Source: Adiantum capillus-veneris
Lineage: Eukaryota > Streptophyta > Polypodiopsida > Polypodiales > Pteridaceae
Assembly: GCA_014529385.2 (NCBI GenBank)
Contig: CM043962.1
Coordinates: forward strand, 149,662,647 to 149,726,646
Direction: 5' to 3'
Length of the DNA stretch: 64,000 nt
Shown: one piece after another, positions 62,535 through 64,000 of the stretch
How the letters are laid out: every line of letters starts with the position of its first letter
Position numbering within the stretch: position 1 is the stretch's first letter
Notes under the pieces: model-generated
The model's input: only the letters and a program-made list of their open reading frames with translations
What the model was told of the DNA's origin: nothing
Databases searched by the model: none
Program-made: the position numbers and the translations under genes

Positions 62535-63790
62535 ACACCCCCCTAAGATGTCAATTGTCTACTCTATAATAGGAAGAAGTCTGTCTGTTATGGTGAAGCC
62601 CAAATGGTACGACCGTAGGAAAGGAAATGCTTCTAAGAAGTGGAAGGAAGCAGATCTGGAAATTGAAGGGTGCCCTTAGACTTTACTCCCTGGGGAGGGG
62701 AAATTCCCTTGGTTGCCTATCCTAAACAGAGGGTTGTCATACACTTTGCCATTCTTCATGCGAGGCAAAAATGTACCAGCTCTTCACTCGTCATGCCTAA
62801 TTTGATTTGCCCCATTTAAGAAAACAGGGCTTGCTTCCTCTTTTGGGCTAGCAAAAAGCAACACATGTAATAAACCCAGTCTGATGAGCATTAGGGCCCG
62901 ATATGACTTAACATAAGATTGGGCAGATATAATTCTTTACAAGAAAAGCATACAAAAAAAATTCTTACAAGAAATTTGGGTTACATATAAGCTTAAACTT
63001 ATTGGAGATGCACGCTACTCCTCTTTGCGAGTGGTAACAGATACATTAGTAGGATTCGTAGTGAAGAGTGTAAAGAAGTTTATAAGCATACACTCTTCCT
63101 TCTCTTGATATCATTGAAAAGTTTGATTATCTACAACTTCAAGCCACCCTTCATATCCAACTCCTATCCAAGGCATTCAACAGCTCAGATTTTACATAAT
63201 TTGTTTGAAAACTCTTCCCTAGAAAGAGCCTTGAAATATCAAAGACATCAATTGCTTGAGCTTATTGTCCAATGTTTCTCTGTGCACAATCCTTGTGCTA
63301 TGTTCAGTTGCAAAATGTGGGCAACGTGCTGTTCTCTTTCTCCGGCTTTCAAGTTCAAGGTTCCTGATAAACATAAGAGCAAGAAGAAAACATATGAGAA
63401 GCTTAAGTTTCATTGTATTCCAAAAGTAAATCTTACCTACATATTATGCACAATATAGAATTTGTTTCTAAAAGGCATTCTTGAAACTTGCCCTTCATAG
63501 TGCATGCTAACATTCGGAAGTACACGTCCAATGGCAAGGGGAGTTTTGACAAGGGTACAAAACAAGGTAACTCGTGAAGGGTTTGGCACAAAAACTTTGA
63601 TAAGATCTCCCTTACTATCAGAACTACTTCAATGAGGACATTTGAGCTTTTGTGGCAATTGATCTTGAACAGCTAGATATAAACTTTCCTCCATGCAGAT
63701 TGGTAGACTATTGAGGATGCTAATTAGAGGCAAACTACAGAAGAGGTTATATAGCCTAAGGCAATGATTTTTGAAGTTGAACAAATGTAT
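62535..63790. other. non-coding stretch
   Basis: A 117-codon open frame (63105-63458) begins with TTG and has a Lys-rich C-terminus but no recognisable domain. No gene call is made. Confidence 0.45.
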
Positions 63791-63860
63791 GGTACCTCAT
63801 AAATATACTTGGTGTCACTGTGATCAACAGGGCTACTTCAAGAGGATGTCAATGGAGATA
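63791..63860 (+). pseudogene. gag: possible retroelement zinc-knuckle remnant
   Basis: One frame reads HKYTWCHCDQQGYFKRMS, which resembles a damaged CCHC knuckle (CxxC..GH...C) of a retroelement gag. The His and the last Cys are missing. Weak. Confidence 0.25.
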
Positions 63861-64000
63861 ATACCATCCTATCCACAAAGAGACTTGCAATGATGGGGCC
63901 TAATGGCTACAGGAACAACCGTTGGTACAAGGAGTACTCCACATAGGAGGAACAGAACATTGAGCCTACTAAAAGAGGATTTTATCACATATCTAGAAAA

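Overview
The window is nuclear DNA of a large, repeat-rich land-plant genome. The signs are spliced GT-AG introns, plant-type Ty3/gypsy retrotransposons with tRNA-Met and tRNA-Asp style primer-binding sites, very long (CT)n, (GT)n and poly-C/poly-G runs, and almost no host genes. A seed-free vascular plant such as a fern is my best guess, but that is weakly supported. No complete conventional host gene was found.

Layout. 1-9.4 kb: non-coding DNA with microsatellites, a pair of inverted hairpins (2.65-3.10 kb), a 559-bp Mutator-like MITE with a 9-bp target duplication (3901-4459), a 531-bp tandem duplication (6.49-7.51 kb) and a minisatellite (8.37-8.67 kb). 9.43-19.68 kb: a 10.2-kb satellite of alternating ~180-bp and ~140-bp units. 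20.86-21.73 kb: a partial two-exon gene of unknown function. 22.7-25.2 kb: an LTR end with a tRNA-Asp type primer site and two opposed gypsy pol fragments. 25.61-54.38 kb: a gypsy chromovirus-like shell, with 5' LTR, gag and some RT on the left, and RT end, RNase H, integrase and 3' LTR on the right. Its interior holds the most interesting part of the window. 54.4-55.7 kb: a related LTR in reverse orientation. 55.7-64 kb: a possible hAT relic, an HSPA12/Hsp70-like 5' fragment, another gypsy integrase relic, and unassigned DNA.

Core of the window (about 29.9-50.1 kb): two copies of one two-gene module. One gene encodes a DDE/D transposase-like protein. The other encodes a coiled-coil/RING protein with a downstream exon for an FCP1-like HAD phosphatase domain, whose catalytic motif is DxN instead of DxD. 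In each copy the two genes converge tail to tail. The outer copy (transposase + at 30.37-34.68 kb, RING/HAD - at 49.72-47.64 kb) is split in its spacer by an inverted inner copy (RING/HAD + at 35.40-41.22 kb, transposase - at 45.96-42.16 kb). Each copy has its own short palindromic repeat family in introns and spacers: ACCGGT-centred in the outer copy, GCTATATAGC-centred in the inner. The repeat type switches at the proposed nesting borders. Both transposase genes carry stops or frameshifts, so neither copy looks autonomous today, but the inner coiled-coil/RING gene is open across four exons (600 codons).

How the parts fit: a gypsy element or chimera was the landing site of the outer module, which was then the landing site of the inner module. 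I read this as a candidate undescribed plant DNA-transposon lineage that carries a RING/HAD cargo gene. Family membership rests on motifs I can see and remembered families; no database search was possible.
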